NCBI RefSeq assembly: GCF_000379105.1
Contig: NZ_KB900609.1
Location: forward strand, 2,716,365 to 2,780,364
Source: Methylobacterium sp. WSM2598
GTDB taxonomy: Bacteria; Pseudomonadota; Alphaproteobacteria; Rhizobiales; Beijerinckiaceae
Length of the DNA: 64,000 nt
Direction of reading: 5' to 3'
How positions within the stretch are numbered: the stretch's first letter is position 1; the number at the start of each line of letters is the position of its first letter. Below, one piece after another: positions 14,104 to 23,012 of the stretch. Below the pieces are notes generated by a model. The model did not search any database. It worked only from the letters and a program-made list of their open reading frames with translations, and had not been told where the DNA came from. The position numbers and the translations under genes were made by a program.

Positions 14104-15204
14104 TCAGCGGCGCTCGATCTCCAGGTAGCCGATCAGGCCGCTCTCGTCCTCGAAGTAGCGGAATTGCGCGACCTCCTCGGGAGGGATCTCGGAGGCGAAG
14201 GCCTCGATCTCCGCCCGGGAGCGGTAGAGGAGGTGCCAGTCCATGTAGGCCTCCATGTAGGCCTCCTCCCGGACCCCGGTGCGGAAGTTCGGCACCAGCA
14301 GCCGCCCGCCGGGCCTGAGCCGCGCGAACAGGGCGCGGGTGAGCCGCGCCGCGAGCCGCTCCTCCAGGTAATCGTAGAGGCCCGCCGCGTAGACGAGGTC
14401 GAAGAGGCCGAGATCGTGCCGGGCGGCCAGGACCTGGCGCACGCTGAGCGGGCGGGTCTCGATCGCCGCCGAGACGGTCTCCCGGTAACCCGCGACGGTC
14501 CCCAGGCTGACCGGATCCTGGTCGGTGGCGACGAGGCGGCCGATGCGCCCCTCCCGCAGGGCGAGGCTGCTCTCCGCCTCCCGCAGGTGGCCGCAGGCGA
14601 TGGCCAGCACCTCCGCCCCCGGGCGGCGGCGGGCGGCCTCGTCGATCCGCCCCGCCAGGATCTCCCGGCGCTGGCGCACCGCCTCGCAGGCCGTGACGTT
14701 GACCGTGTGGGCCATCACGGCCCGCCCGCCCGCCGTGGCGGCCTCCTCCGCGGCGCGCGCGGCCGGATGCCGGTAGACGAAGTCGAGCAGCCCCGCATCG
14801 CCCGGATAGCCCCGCGGCCGGGCGAAGGAGTGACGGGTGAACGGGTCCTCGTGCACGAGGGCCGCCACCCCGTGGCCGCGCGCCGCCGGCACGACCGCCT
14901 CCCGCCACGTCCCGTCGCGGAAGGAATCCCGCATCACGCCGAGGAAGTCGATGAGCTCGGCGATGAAGGGATCGTAGCCGTCCGCCAGCGCGATGGCGTG
15001 GACTTGGTCGAGGGCGCGCCTCACGTCGCGCGCGACGTCGGCGTCGTGCCGTTCCCGCGATCGGACCGGCAGCCGGTGGGAGGCGGAGCCCGACGGGGCG
15101 GCCCGTCCCGGCGCCACCGCGGCGATCGACGCGGCCGGAGCCCGCGACGTCTTCCGCGTCGTCCGGGTTGTATCCCGCCAGGCTGAGGAGGATGTGCGGC
15201 TCAT
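14104..15204 (-). CDS. Class I SAM-dependent methyltransferase, PhcB-like
   Basis: A 366-residue protein. A basic, low-complexity N-terminal stretch of about 50 residues precedes a helical region (FIAELIDFLGVMRDSFRDG) and a segment RHSFARPRGYPGDAGLLDFVY. The latter recalls the TRxSFxKPRGYAGD segment of methyltransferases annotated as making 3-hydroxypalmitate methyl ester signals. A Rossmann methyltransferase core follows (VLAIACGHLREAE, LVATDQDPVSL, FDLVYAAGLYDYL, LRPGGRLLVPNF). The substrate cannot be read from sequence; a fatty-acid-ester quorum signal is one possibility by family resemblance. It converges on a cyclic-di-GMP gene. The start MSRTSSS was preferred over an upstream methionine at 15255 because the extra residues look non-coding. 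Confidence 0.75.
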   Translation of the reverse strand: MSRTSSSAWRDTTRTTRKTSRAPAASIAAVAPGRAAPSGSASHRLPVRSRERHDADVARDVRRALDQVHAIALADGYDPFIAELIDFLGVMRDSFRDGTWREAVVPAARGHGVAALVHEDPFTRHSFARPRGYPGDAGLLDFVYRHPAARAAEEAATAGGRAVMAHTVNVTACEAVRQRREILAGRIDEAARRRPGAEVLAIACGHLREAESSLALREGRIGRLVATDQDPVSLGTVAGYRETVSAAIETRPLSVRQVLAARHDLGLFDLVYAAGLYDYLEERLAARLTRALFARLRPGGRLLVPNFRTGVREEAYMEAYMDWHLLYRSRAEIEAFASEIPPEEVAQFRYFEDESGLIGYLEIERR

Positions 15205-15988
15205 GCGATCAAATCCCGCGTCGTGCTGTCCTCGTCGGCAGGACCGCCCCCGCATCCGCCGACGGAGGAAAGTTAACGGGCGTTTAATCGGAACGCACCA
15301 ATTCGAATGGTTAACGGCCTGTGAAAAGCGGGCATAAATCCTGGCCGGAAATGTTGCCGAGACATAAAATTCAGAAACGGAGTGAAACGATCTGCGATCG
15401 AATGTTGACCGATCGCGTCACAAATAACGTGCGAATAGCCTGGACATTGGAACTGATCGAGGCGCAAAATTCAGCTCAAAGTCACAAAATACAACCTGTG
15501 ATACGGGATTCCGGCGAGCTGAGAATCGGGGCCGGAAGCTCGGCGCGGAGGAGTGGGCCGGCGGTCCGCCACGATCGGAAAGTCGCGCGGAGCAGAGAGC
15601 CGGGCGCCGGATTGCCGGAATGCTTGCCGGGCGGAGGATCGTCTCTCCCTCCGGCGCTCGGACCGCGGCGGATCCCCGGCACTGCCGGGTTCGCCCCGCG
15701 AGCCGCCCGGTTCGCCCCGCGAGCCGCCCGGTTCGCCCCGCGAGCCGCCCGGTTCGCCCCGCGAGCCGCCGGATGATCCGAAAGTCTGACGACGAACGGA
15801 GCATTGGGTTCGGTCCCCGGCCGGGCTAACCCTAAGGCTGCGGCCGTGACGGGACGCGCAGCGGAGGCCGGAGCGCACCGGCCCCGACCGCGCCCGCTCG
15901 GATCGAGATCGCGCGGCGACAGAGCCGCCCGGCGGGACGCGCAGGCGCCCCGGCGGACAGGCGGCTCGCACGACAGAGGAACGCCCCC
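15205..15988. other. Intergenic region with AT-rich promoter zone and tandem repeat
   Basis: This 784-base gap separates two divergent genes. Bases 15270-15510 are clearly richer in A and T than the surroundings (TTAACGGGCGTTTAAT, CACAAATAACGTGCGAATAG) and probably hold promoters for the methyltransferase. Bases 15688-15770 are a tandem repeat. The MFS start at 15989 has AGAGGA about nine bases upstream. No convincing gene was seen; open frames through the repeat encode only repetitive Arg/Ala/Pro peptide. Confidence 0.6.
15688..15770. repeat. 21-bp tandem repeat, four units
   Basis: Four head-to-tail copies of a 21-base unit beginning GGTTCGCCCCGCGAGCC; the last is one base short. The 21-base period keeps all three frames open, which produces false repetitive open frames on both strands. 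There are no spacers between units, so this is not a CRISPR array. Confidence 0.9.
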
Positions 15989-17722
15989 ATGGCAACAGCA
16001 ACCGCGGTCGGTCAGGCGGTCGATGCCGCCCGTCCGATGAGCCGGGAGGAGAAGCGGGTCATCCTGGCTTCGTCCCTCGGCACCGTCTTCGAGTGGTACG
16101 ATTTCTATCTCTACGGCTCGCTCGCCGCGGTGATCGGCGCGCAGTTCTTCTCCGCCTACCCGGAGGCGACGCGCAACATCTTCGCGCTGCTCGCCTTCGC
16201 GGCGGGCTTCCTGGTGCGGCCTTTCGGCGCCCTGGTGTTCGGGCGGCTCGGCGACATGGTCGGGCGCAAGCACACCTTCCTCATCACCATCCTGATCATG
16301 GGCCTGTCGACCTTCTGCGTCGGCCTCCTGCCCTCCTACGGCGCGCTCGCCGCCTACGGCATCGGCTGGCTCGCCCCGGTGACGCTGCTCGCCCTGCGCA
16401 TGCTGCAGGGCCTGGCGCTCGGCGGCGAGTACGGGGGCGCGGCCGTCTACGTGGCCGAGCACGCGCCCCGCAACCGGCGCGGCTTCTACACCTCCTTCAT
16501 CCAGACGACGGCGACGCTCGGGCTGCTGCTCTCGCTGATCATCATCCTGTCGACCCAGGGCTACGTGAACGCGGCCTACCCGCCGACCGTGACGCAGAAC
16601 CCGGACGGCACCACGACGACGCTCACCGCCTTCCAGGTCTGGGGCTGGCGCATTCCCTTCCTGGTCTCGGTGGTGCTGCTCGCCATCTCGGTCTGGATCC
16701 GCCTGCAGATGCAGGAGAGCCCCGCCTTCAAGAAGATGAAGGAGGAGGGCACCCACTCGAAGGCCCCGCTCTCGGAGGCGTTCGGCCAGTGGCGCAACGC
16801 CAAGTGGGCGCTCCTCGCCCTGCTCGGCCTCACCGCCGGCCAGGCCGTAGTCTGGTACACCGGCCAGTTCTACGCCCTCTTCTTCCTCCAGAGCATCCTC
16901 AAGGTCGACCAGTACACGGCGAACGTGCTGATCGCCTGGTCGCTGGTCCTGGGCACCGGCGGCTTCCTGTTCTTCGGCGCGCTGTCCGACCGGGTCGGCC
17001 GCAAGCCGATCATCCTGGGCGGCTGCCTGATCGCGGCGATGACCTACTTCCCGCTCTTCAAGGTGCTGACCGCCAACGCCAACCCGAAGCTCTACGCGGC
17101 GCAATCCAGCGTCGAGGTCGTGGTCAGGACGAACCCGGACGAGTGCTCGTTCCAGTTCAACCCGGTCGGCACGGCCAAGTTCACCAAGGAATGCGACGTC
17201 GCCAAGGCGCTGCTCGCCCGCAACGCGGTGAACTACCGGACCGAGGCGGTGCCGGCGGGCACGCCCACCAGCGTGACCGTGGCCGGCAAGTCCTTCGCGG
17301 TGAGCGACCCGGCCTTCGCCAAGGCAGTGCCGGCCGCCCTCGCGGAGGCGGGCTATCCGGGCGCCAACAACCCCGAGATCGTGAGGGCCCAGCACCCGGT
17401 CGACATCTTCTCGGGCCAGAAGCTGACCGTGGTGGCGGTGCTGACCGTCCTCGTCCTCTACGTGACGATGGTCTACGGCCCGATCGCCGCCGCCCTGGTC
17501 GAGCTGTTCCCGACCCGGATCCGCTACACCTCGATGTCCCTGCCCTACCACATCGGCAACGGCTGGTTCGGCGGCCTCCTGCCCGCCACCGCCTTCGCCA
17601 TGGTGGCCCAGACCGGCGACATCTATTACGGCCTCTGGTACCCGATCGTGATCGCCATGATGACCTTCGTCATCGGCCTCCTGTTCGTGCCCGAGACCAA
17701 GGACCGCGACATCCTGGCCTGA
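15989..17722 (+). CDS. MFS transporter, metabolite:H+ symporter (MHS) type
   Basis: A 577-residue inner-membrane transporter. The N-terminal segment SSLGTVFEWYDFYLYGS and loop 2-3 motif GRLGDMVGRKHTFL are hallmarks of the MHS family (KgtP, ProP, ShiA). LQGLALGGEYGGAAVYVAEHAP is the family TM4 motif and GALSDRVGRKP the second-half repeat. Twelve membrane segments are expected. Between about residues 355 and 480 lies an extra hydrophilic segment with two Cys (DECSF, KECDV), presumably a periplasmic insertion, making the protein about 130 residues longer than KgtP. The substrate is probably a small organic acid or osmolyte. It stands alone, with AGAGGA before the start and a strong hairpin after the stop. 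Confidence 0.9.
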   Translation: MATATAVGQAVDAARPMSREEKRVILASSLGTVFEWYDFYLYGSLAAVIGAQFFSAYPEATRNIFALLAFAAGFLVRPFGALVFGRLGDMVGRKHTFLITILIMGLSTFCVGLLPSYGALAAYGIGWLAPVTLLALRMLQGLALGGEYGGAAVYVAEHAPRNRRGFYTSFIQTTATLGLLLSLIIILSTQGYVNAAYPPTVTQNPDGTTTTLTAFQVWGWRIPFLVSVVLLAISVWIRLQMQESPAFKKMKEEGTHSKAPLSEAFGQWRNAKWALLALLGLTAGQAVVWYTGQFYALFFLQSILKVDQYTANVLIAWSLVLGTGGFLFFGALSDRVGRKPIILGGCLIAAMTYFPLFKVLTANANPKLYAAQSSVEVVVRTNPDECSFQFNPVGTAKFTKECDVAKALLARNAVNYRTEAVPAGTPTSVTVAGKSFAVSDPAFAKAVPAALAEAGYPGANNPEIVRAQHPVDIFSGQKLTVVAVLTVLVLYVTMVYGPIAAALVELFPTRIRYTSMSLPYHIGNGWFGGLLPATAFAMVAQTGDIYYGLWYPIVIAMMTFVIGLLFVPETKDRDILA

Positions 17723-17736
17723 CGCGCCCCGGCGCG

Positions 17737-17769
17737 GAGAGCCCCGCCCCCCGAGGGGGCGGGGCTCTC
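17737..17769 (+). terminator. Terminator hairpin after the MFS gene
   Basis: A perfect 15-base stem (GAGAGCCCCGCCCCC paired with GGGGGCGGGGCTCTC) and a 3-base loop begin 15 bases after the MFS stop. Only a weak T stretch follows, which is common in high-GC genomes. Confidence 0.8.
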
Positions 17770-17985
17770 GTCGTTGCCCTGCGCCGCGGCGGCCGGGGAT
17801 CGGGGGGAGGCCCGGTTCCTCCGCCCCGTCGGCCGACGGAACGCCGCCGCGTCCGGCGCGGGGCCGTCCCCGCGCACACGGGATCGTGAGGATCGCGGCC
17901 GCCGGATGCCGCAATGTGACCGTTCTTTGCCTCAGGGTCAGGATCTCGGGCCGCCCCCGGGCGGCCGGCCGCGCGGAGGATGGCC

Positions 17986-19509
17986 ATGGTGCGGGCGGGG
18001 CAGCGGAACCGGGTCGCGGCGGGCCTCTGCGTCGCTCTCCTCCTCCTCGCCGGGGCGGCGCCCGCGCGCGCCGCCTCCCCGGACGAGGACGCGGCCTTCC
18101 TCAACGCGCTCACCTGGGGCGTGACCCCGTCCGGCTTCGCGGAGCTGCGCGCCCTCGGCCGGGCCCGCTGGCTCGCCGCGCAGCTGCACCCTCGGGCGGA
18201 GCCCCGGCTGCCGCCGGCCGCCCAGGCGCAGGTCGAGGCCCTCACCCCGCGGCAGCCGCTGCGCGAGCGGATCGTCGCCCTCGACGCGCAGCAGAGGGCG
18301 GCGGGCGCCCTGCCGGACCCAGAGGCCCGCAAGGCGGCGCTGCAGGCCTACCAGGAGGCGCTGAACGCGGCCCTGCGCGACGCCGTCGCGGCGACGCTGC
18401 TGCGCGCCCTCTCCAGCCCGGACCAGCTGCGCGAGCGGCTGACCTGGATCTGGTTCAACCGCTTCAACGTCCACCAGGGCAAGGCGAACCTGCGCGCCAT
18501 GGTGGGCGACTACGTCGACGCCGCGATCCGCCCCCACGCCCTCGGCCGCTTCCGCGACCTCCTCGGGGTGACGCTGCGCCACCCGGCCATGCTGCGCTAC
18601 CTCGACAATGCCGAGAACGCCGCCGGCCGCCTCAACGAGAACTACGCGCGCGAGCTGATGGAACTCCACACGATGGGCGTCGGCTCCGGCTACACGCAGG
18701 CGGACGTGGAGGCCCTCGCCCGCATCCTCACCGGAATCGGCCTCGACGCGCGCCCCGAGGACCCGAAGCTGCCGCCCGAGCGCCGCGCCGACCTGATCCG
18801 GGACGGAGTGTTCATCTTCAACCCGGCGCGGCACGATTACGGCGACAAGGTCCTGCTCGGCCACACCATCCGGGGCCGCGGCTTCGCCGAGGTGGAGGAG
18901 GCCCTCGACCTCCTGGCGGCTCAGCCGGCGACGGCCCGCCACGTCTCGCGGATGCTCGCCGCCGCCCTGACCGGGGCGGAGCCGCCCGACGCCCTGGTGG
19001 AGCGCCTCGCCGCCGTGTTCGTCCGGACGCGGGGCGACATCGCCGCGACGGTCGCGGCCCTGGCCGAGTCGCCCGACCTCACCCGCGCGGCCGCGCCCTT
19101 CAAGGACCCGATGCGCTACGTGCTCTCGGCCCTGCGCCTCGCCTACGACACCCGGGTGATCCTCAATACCGGCCCCGTCCAGGGCTGGCTCACCCGCCTC
19201 GGCGAGGGCCTGTTCAACCGCTCGACGCCGGACGGCTACCCGCTGGCGGCCGCGGCCTGGAACGGGCCGGGCCAGCTCGTCGCCCGCTTCGAGGTCGCGC
19301 GCCAGATCGGCTCCGGCCCGGCCGGGCTGTTCCGGCCGCCCGGCCCGGACGCGACCGAGGAGCCGGCCTTCCCCCTCGTCCAGAACGCCCTCTACTTCTC
19401 GACGCTCGCCGGGATGCTCGGCGAGCCGACCCGCGCGGCGCTGGCCCGGGCCGTCTCGCCCCAGGAGTGGAACACCCTGTTCCTGTCCTCCCCCGAATTC
19501 ATGCGCTGA
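17986..19509 (+). CDS. DUF1800 family secreted protein
   Basis: A 507-residue protein with a signal peptide ending near APARA. DUF1800 features are present: an early FLNALTWGVTPSGFAEL segment, LRERLTWIWFNRFNVHQGK, LDNAENAAGRLNENYARELMELHTMG, LLGHTIRGRG and a C-terminal QEWNTLFLSSPEFMR. The biochemical activity of the family is not established; it is almost always paired with a DUF1501 gene, as here (14 bases downstream). The ATG at 17986 was chosen because GGAGGA sits six bases before it; the ATG at 17980 lies directly on that site. Confidence 0.88.
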   Translation: MVRAGQRNRVAAGLCVALLLLAGAAPARAASPDEDAAFLNALTWGVTPSGFAELRALGRARWLAAQLHPRAEPRLPPAAQAQVEALTPRQPLRERIVALDAQQRAAGALPDPEARKAALQAYQEALNAALRDAVAATLLRALSSPDQLRERLTWIWFNRFNVHQGKANLRAMVGDYVDAAIRPHALGRFRDLLGVTLRHPAMLRYLDNAENAAGRLNENYARELMELHTMGVGSGYTQADVEALARILTGIGLDARPEDPKLPPERRADLIRDGVFIFNPARHDYGDKVLLGHTIRGRGFAEVEEALDLLAAQPATARHVSRMLAAALTGAEPPDALVERLAAVFVRTRGDIAATVAALAESPDLTRAAAPFKDPMRYVLSALRLAYDTRVILNTGPVQGWLTRLGEGLFNRSTPDGYPLAAAAWNGPGQLVARFEVARQIGSGPAGLFRPPGPDATEEPAFPLVQNALYFSTLAGMLGEPTRAALARAVSPQEWNTLFLSSPEFMR

Positions 19510-19523
19510 GCCGGGAGCCGCCC

Positions 19524-20711
19524 ATGCACCGCCGCGACCTCCTGCGCGCCGCCCTGGCCCTCGGAACCGCGACCGTCGCCGGCCGGGTCTGGGCGGCGCC
19601 GAGGGCCGATGCGCGCCTGCTCGTCGTCTTCCTGCGCGGGGCCTACGACGCCGCCGGCGTGGTGATCCCGACCGGCAGCGACTTCTACTACCGGGCCCGG
19701 CCGACGCTCGCCCTCGCCCGGCCCTCCGCCGCGGATCCCGCCGCCGCGCTCCCCCTGGACGCGGAGTGGAGCCTGCACCCGGCCCTGCGCGACACGATCC
19801 TGCCGCTCTTCGCCAGGGGGCAGGCCGCCTTCGTGCCCTTCGCGGGCACGGACGACGTCACGCGCAGCCATTTCGAGACCCAGGACACGATCGAGATGGG
19901 CCAAGCGGCCGGGGCGGCGCGGGACTACACTTCGGGCTTCATGGCCCGGCTCGCCGCCGAGCTGACGCGGGCGCGGCCGGTCGCCTTCGCGGAGCAGGTG
20001 CCGCTGATCTTCCGGGGCGGCGAGCCGGTGCCCAACGTCGCCATCCACCAGGTCGGCAAGCCCGGCATCGACGAGCGCCAAGCGCGGCTGATCGCGTCGA
20101 TGTACCGGGAGAGCCCGCTCGCCGGCGCCGTCGAGGAGGGTTTCCGCGTGCGCGACGCCGTCTACCAGACGGTCTCGGAGCACGCCATGCAGGCGGACCG
20201 GGGCGCCGTCTCGCCCAAGGGCTTCGAACGGGCGGCGCGGCGCATCGGCCGGCTGATGCGCGACCAGTTCACCCTCGGCTTCGTCGATGTCGGCGGCTGG
20301 GACACGCACGTGAACCAGGGTGGGGCGAGCGGCTACCTCGCCGACCGGCTCGGCGAGCTCGGGCGCGGGCTGGCGGGCTTCGCCCAGGAGATCGGCCCGG
20401 GCTGGGCCGGCACGGTGGTCGTGGTGCTGTCGGAATTCGGCCGCACCTTCCGGGAGAACGGCAACCGCGGCACCGATCACGGCCACGGCAGCGTCTACTG
20501 GGTCCTGGGCGGCGCCGTGCGGGGCGGGCGGATCGCCGGCCCGCAGGTGCCGGCCGACGAGGCGCACCTGTTCCAGAACCGGGACTACCCGGTGCTCACC
20601 GATTACCGGGCGCTGCTGGCGGGCCTGCTCGCCCGCCTCTACGGGCTCGACCAGGCCGCCCTGCGCCGGGTCTTCGCGGGGGTCGCGCCGGCCGATCTCG
20701 GCCTGCTCTGA
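19524..20711 (+). CDS. DUF1501 family Tat-exported protein
   Basis: A 395-residue protein with a twin-arginine signal (HRRDLLRAALALGTATVAG) and cleavage near VWA. The family belongs to the alkaline-phosphatase-like fold (sulfatase-related). Visible elements are LLVVFLRGAYDAAG, DVTRSHFETQDTIEMG, FVDVGGWDTHVNQGG, VVVLSEFGRTFRENGNRGTDHGHG and YWVLGG. The Asp/His set suggests a metal site. The upstream DUF1800 gene is 14 bases away and both lead to the periplasm, so the two probably work as a pair on an envelope or extracellular substrate. The reaction is unknown. Confidence 0.9.
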   Translation: MHRRDLLRAALALGTATVAGRVWAAPRADARLLVVFLRGAYDAAGVVIPTGSDFYYRARPTLALARPSAADPAAALPLDAEWSLHPALRDTILPLFARGQAAFVPFAGTDDVTRSHFETQDTIEMGQAAGAARDYTSGFMARLAAELTRARPVAFAEQVPLIFRGGEPVPNVAIHQVGKPGIDERQARLIASMYRESPLAGAVEEGFRVRDAVYQTVSEHAMQADRGAVSPKGFERAARRIGRLMRDQFTLGFVDVGGWDTHVNQGGASGYLADRLGELGRGLAGFAQEIGPGWAGTVVVVLSEFGRTFRENGNRGTDHGHGSVYWVLGGAVRGGRIAGPQVPADEAHLFQNRDYPVLTDYRALLAGLLARLYGLDQAALRRVFAGVAPADLGLL

Positions 20712-20714
20712 CCC

Positions 20715-20987
20715 TCAGCGGCAGGTCGTGACCCGGCGGACGATCCAGCCCTCGCCCTCGACGAACAGGCGCTTGCGCGAGGTCGTGCAGGTGGCGTCGT
20801 CCGCGCCCTCCTCGGGAGCGGTCGCGGTGACGGTCACGTCGCGCACCGCCGCGCTGCGGCCCTGGGCCTTCGGCGCCTTGTCGACGGCGGGGGCCGCGAG
20901 TCCCGGACCGGCGCCGAGACACGCACCGGCGATCAGGGCGGCGAGCAGGGTCAGCCGGGCGCCGAGGAGCGCGCGCATGGGAGGCAT
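20715..20987 (-). CDS. Small exported hypothetical protein
   Basis: A 90-residue protein with a signal peptide (RALLGARLTLLAALIAGACLGAGPGLAA). The mature part of about 60 residues has two cysteines (DATCTTSRKR, RVTTCR) that could form a disulfide. An AGGA lies about eight bases before the ATG at 20987; the ATG at 20978 is the alternative. It ends three bases from the stop of the convergent DUF1501 gene. No family recognised. Confidence 0.6.
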   Translation of the reverse strand: MPPMRALLGARLTLLAALIAGACLGAGPGLAAPAVDKAPKAQGRSAAVRDVTVTATAPEEGADDATCTTSRKRLFVEGEGWIVRRVTTCR

Positions 20988-21356
20988 CCTGTTCCTGAGA
21001 GGGTGTCGGCGCGGCGGGCAGCTTCGCCGCCGCACCGCGCTCCTGCCATAGATAAGTCGCGAGGGTCCGAAGGGTTGCCGCGGGCCAAGCGTGTCCGTTC
21101 GAATTTCGGTACACCGCCGGACGCGCCGGCCGCTGTGCGCTGTCGCACGCGGCGCGCCGGAGGGCGAGGCCCTTTCGCTCCCGTCAACAGCGATCAACAG
21201 CGGGCGGCCGCGCGCGGTTCCGGACCTGTGCGGAGCGGCGGGCCGCAATCTCGCACGGGCTCTTGCCCGCACGGGCTCTTGCGCCCGCATCCTACCTGCC
21301 GGCGAGCCCGCGACCGCTTCGGCGCATGGTGCCGGGCGGCGGAACGGCGGGACGCG
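20988..21356. other. Intergenic region, no gene recognised
   Basis: These 369 bases separate two minus-strand genes. They contain a short direct duplication near 21250-21285 (GCACGGGCTCTTGC twice) but no convincing coding potential. The promoter of the small exported protein should lie at its left end. Confidence 0.5.
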
Positions 21357-21629
21357 TCACCGGCCCGCGCCCGGAACCAGCCGCAGGCCCTGCCGGGCCA
21401 GCTGATCCGGGACGCCGCGGCGCACCAGGCGGGTGCGCCGCTCCTGCTGCGTCCGCCAGGTGCGGCAGGCGTCCTGCGCCTCCAGGACGGCCCGCATCCA
21501 GGCGTCGAGCCACGCCGCCTGGAGCGCGACGCCGAGCAGCACCGAGTGCTGGGCGAGCGCCACGGAGGCCGCCAGCACGCGCTGGACCTGCTCCTCCACC
21601 GGGGCGAAAGGCGACGTCCGATCCCTCAT
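21357..21629 (-). CDS. Small phasin-like hypothetical protein
   Basis: A putative 90-residue helical protein: FAPVEEQVQRVLAASVALAQHSVLLGVALQAAWLDAWMRAVLEAQDACRT splits into amphipathic helices of the kind seen in short phasin-like or flotillin-helix proteins, then a basic tail. A GGGAGA lies about 11 bases before the ATG. It is divergent from the DUF4142-like gene. Coding status is judged only from amino-acid pattern and the ribosome site, so it may be spurious. Confidence 0.45.
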   Translation of the reverse strand: MRDRTSPFAPVEEQVQRVLAASVALAQHSVLLGVALQAAWLDAWMRAVLEAQDACRTWRTQQERRTRLVRRGVPDQLARQGLRLVPGAGR

Positions 21630-21852
21630 CGCCGCATGTCTCCCGCTCTGCTGCGCGCCCGCTCCCGGTCCGCCACGGGGCCGAGCCGGCCCCTCCGGCC
21701 CGGTCGACCGCGATGCAAGATCCGGGCACCCGGCCCGGATCGCCGTCGCGATGTGAGGAACAGGCGCGACCCCGGCAAGATTATGTCGGCGAACGCTCGG
21801 CCCCGGACAACCGGCTGGGAGCACGGAAGCGTCGCCCCATCCCGGAGGTTCC

Positions 21853-22542
21853 ATGCACCGCCGCGACGTCCTGGTCAGCCTGCTGTCGGCGACCGCCGCC
21901 CTCGCCGTCACCCGCACCGCCCTCGCCCAGCCCCTCCCGGGGGGCGCCGTCCCCACGGGGGCCTACCTGGCCATGGCGACGAAGGGCGGCCTGTTCCTGG
22001 AGAGCACCGCCCGCGACGCCTTCGCCAAGACCGGCAACCCGCGGGTCAGGAAATTCGCCCGGGCCGAGGTGGTCGAGCAGGTGAACCTCGCCAACCGGAT
22101 CGACGCCTACACGGGTGGCGCCGGGGCCGCCGTCGCGGCCGGCGGTCCGCCGCCCGGGCCGGGCGGCCTCGTCGGCGGCCTCGTGGCGGCCCCGCTCGCG
22201 GTGGCGGGCGCGGCGACGGGGGCCGCGGCCGGCGTGGCCGCGGGCGTCCTCGGGGCGCCGGGCGCGGGCGGGGCGGCCGGCGCCCCGATGACCAGCGACG
22301 CCCAGAAGGCCGCCATCCAGGCGCAGCTCGCCGGCATGCAGGGCGGGCCGCAATACGACGCGGCCTTCGTCGGCGCCTCCCTCCAGGGCCACCGCGAGGC
22401 CTTCGCGATCCACGGCTCCTACGCCGAGGCCGGCGAGGATCCGGCCCTGCGCCGCATCGCCCGCGGCGCCCTGCCGCTGATCCGCCTGCACATCGCGCAG
22501 CTCACCCAGATGCAGGCGATGATGGGCGGCCCGCAGGGCTGA
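21853..22542 (+). CDS. DUF4142-like exported protein
   Basis: A 229-residue protein with a twin-arginine-like signal (HRRDVLVSLLSATAALAVTR, cleavage near ALAQ). The mature part has the four-helix pattern of DUF4142 (ferritin-like fold) proteins: YLAMATKGGLFLESTARDAFAKTGNPRVRKFARAEVVEQ, then a C-terminal pair (FVGASLQGHREAFAIHGSYAEAGEDPALRRIARGALPLIRLHIAQL). A Gly/Ala/Pro-rich insertion of about 65 residues separates the two halves. GGAGG is five bases before the ATG. Its function is unknown; relatives are often stress-induced. Confidence 0.75.
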   Translation: MHRRDVLVSLLSATAALAVTRTALAQPLPGGAVPTGAYLAMATKGGLFLESTARDAFAKTGNPRVRKFARAEVVEQVNLANRIDAYTGGAGAAVAAGGPPPGPGGLVGGLVAAPLAVAGAATGAAAGVAAGVLGAPGAGGAAGAPMTSDAQKAAIQAQLAGMQGGPQYDAAFVGASLQGHREAFAIHGSYAEAGEDPALRRIARGALPLIRLHIAQLTQMQAMMGGPQG

Positions 22543-22548
22543 GCCGCT

Positions 22549-22576
22549 CCGGGCCGGCGCCCCGGCGTCGGCCCGG
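22549..22576 (+). terminator. Hairpin after the DUF4142-like gene
   Basis: CCGGGCCGGCG and CGTCGGCCCGG form an 11-base stem with one mismatch and a 6-base loop, seven bases after the stop codon. Confidence 0.45.
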
Positions 22577-22631
22577 CCATCCGGCCCCCCATGGGTCCCC
22601 CATGGGTCCCCCGGCCCTCGCCGGGCCCGCC

Positions 22632-23012
22632 TCAGCGGTCGGTCGTGGGCCAGGACGGTTCCTCGGGCAGGCAGCCGGCGCGGCAGCGCATCTGCTCGAC
22701 CTTGATCACCTGCGGCTTGCTGCCGACGGTCTCGATCTCGATCTGGGTCTGGTTCTTGTTCCAGAGGAAGAGGCAGCGCGAGGGCGTGGTGCGCTGGCAG
22801 CTGATCGTCTCGGCGTAGGTCTCGCAGATCCGGGTCCGGCCGCTCACGCATTTCTCGCGCGCCTTGGCCTGCCGGTCGGGCTTCCAGCCCTGCAGCGCCA
22901 GGGCGATGCGGAATTCCGAGTAATCCGTGCGCGACTCGACCGCGGGCAGCGGTTCGGTCGCGGCGGCGCCATGCGTCCAGAGGACGAGGATCGGAAGGAT
23001 CGCGGCGCGCAT
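22632..23012 (-). CDS. Cysteine-rich exported hypothetical protein
   Basis: A 126-residue protein with a short signal peptide (AAILPILVLWTHGAAA). The mature part has six cysteines (EKCVSGRTRICETYAETISCQ, SRCLFLWN, MRCRAGCLP), enough for three disulfides in the periplasm. A purine-rich GAGGGG lies before the ATG. No family recognised. Confidence 0.6.
   Translation of the reverse strand: MRAAILPILVLWTHGAAATEPLPAVESRTDYSEFRIALALQGWKPDRQAKAREKCVSGRTRICETYAETISCQRTTPSRCLFLWNKNQTQIEIETVGSKPQVIKVEQMRCRAGCLPEEPSWPTTDR

Noticed and set aside
15688..15770. Regular direct repeats considered as a CRISPR array
   Set aside because: The units are contiguous with no spacers and no cas gene is present.
15471..16001. 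A repetitive Arg/Gly/Glu-rich protein on the minus strand upstream of the MFS gene
   Set aside because: The frame stays open only because the 21-base repeat has a period divisible by three; there is no ribosome site or domain.
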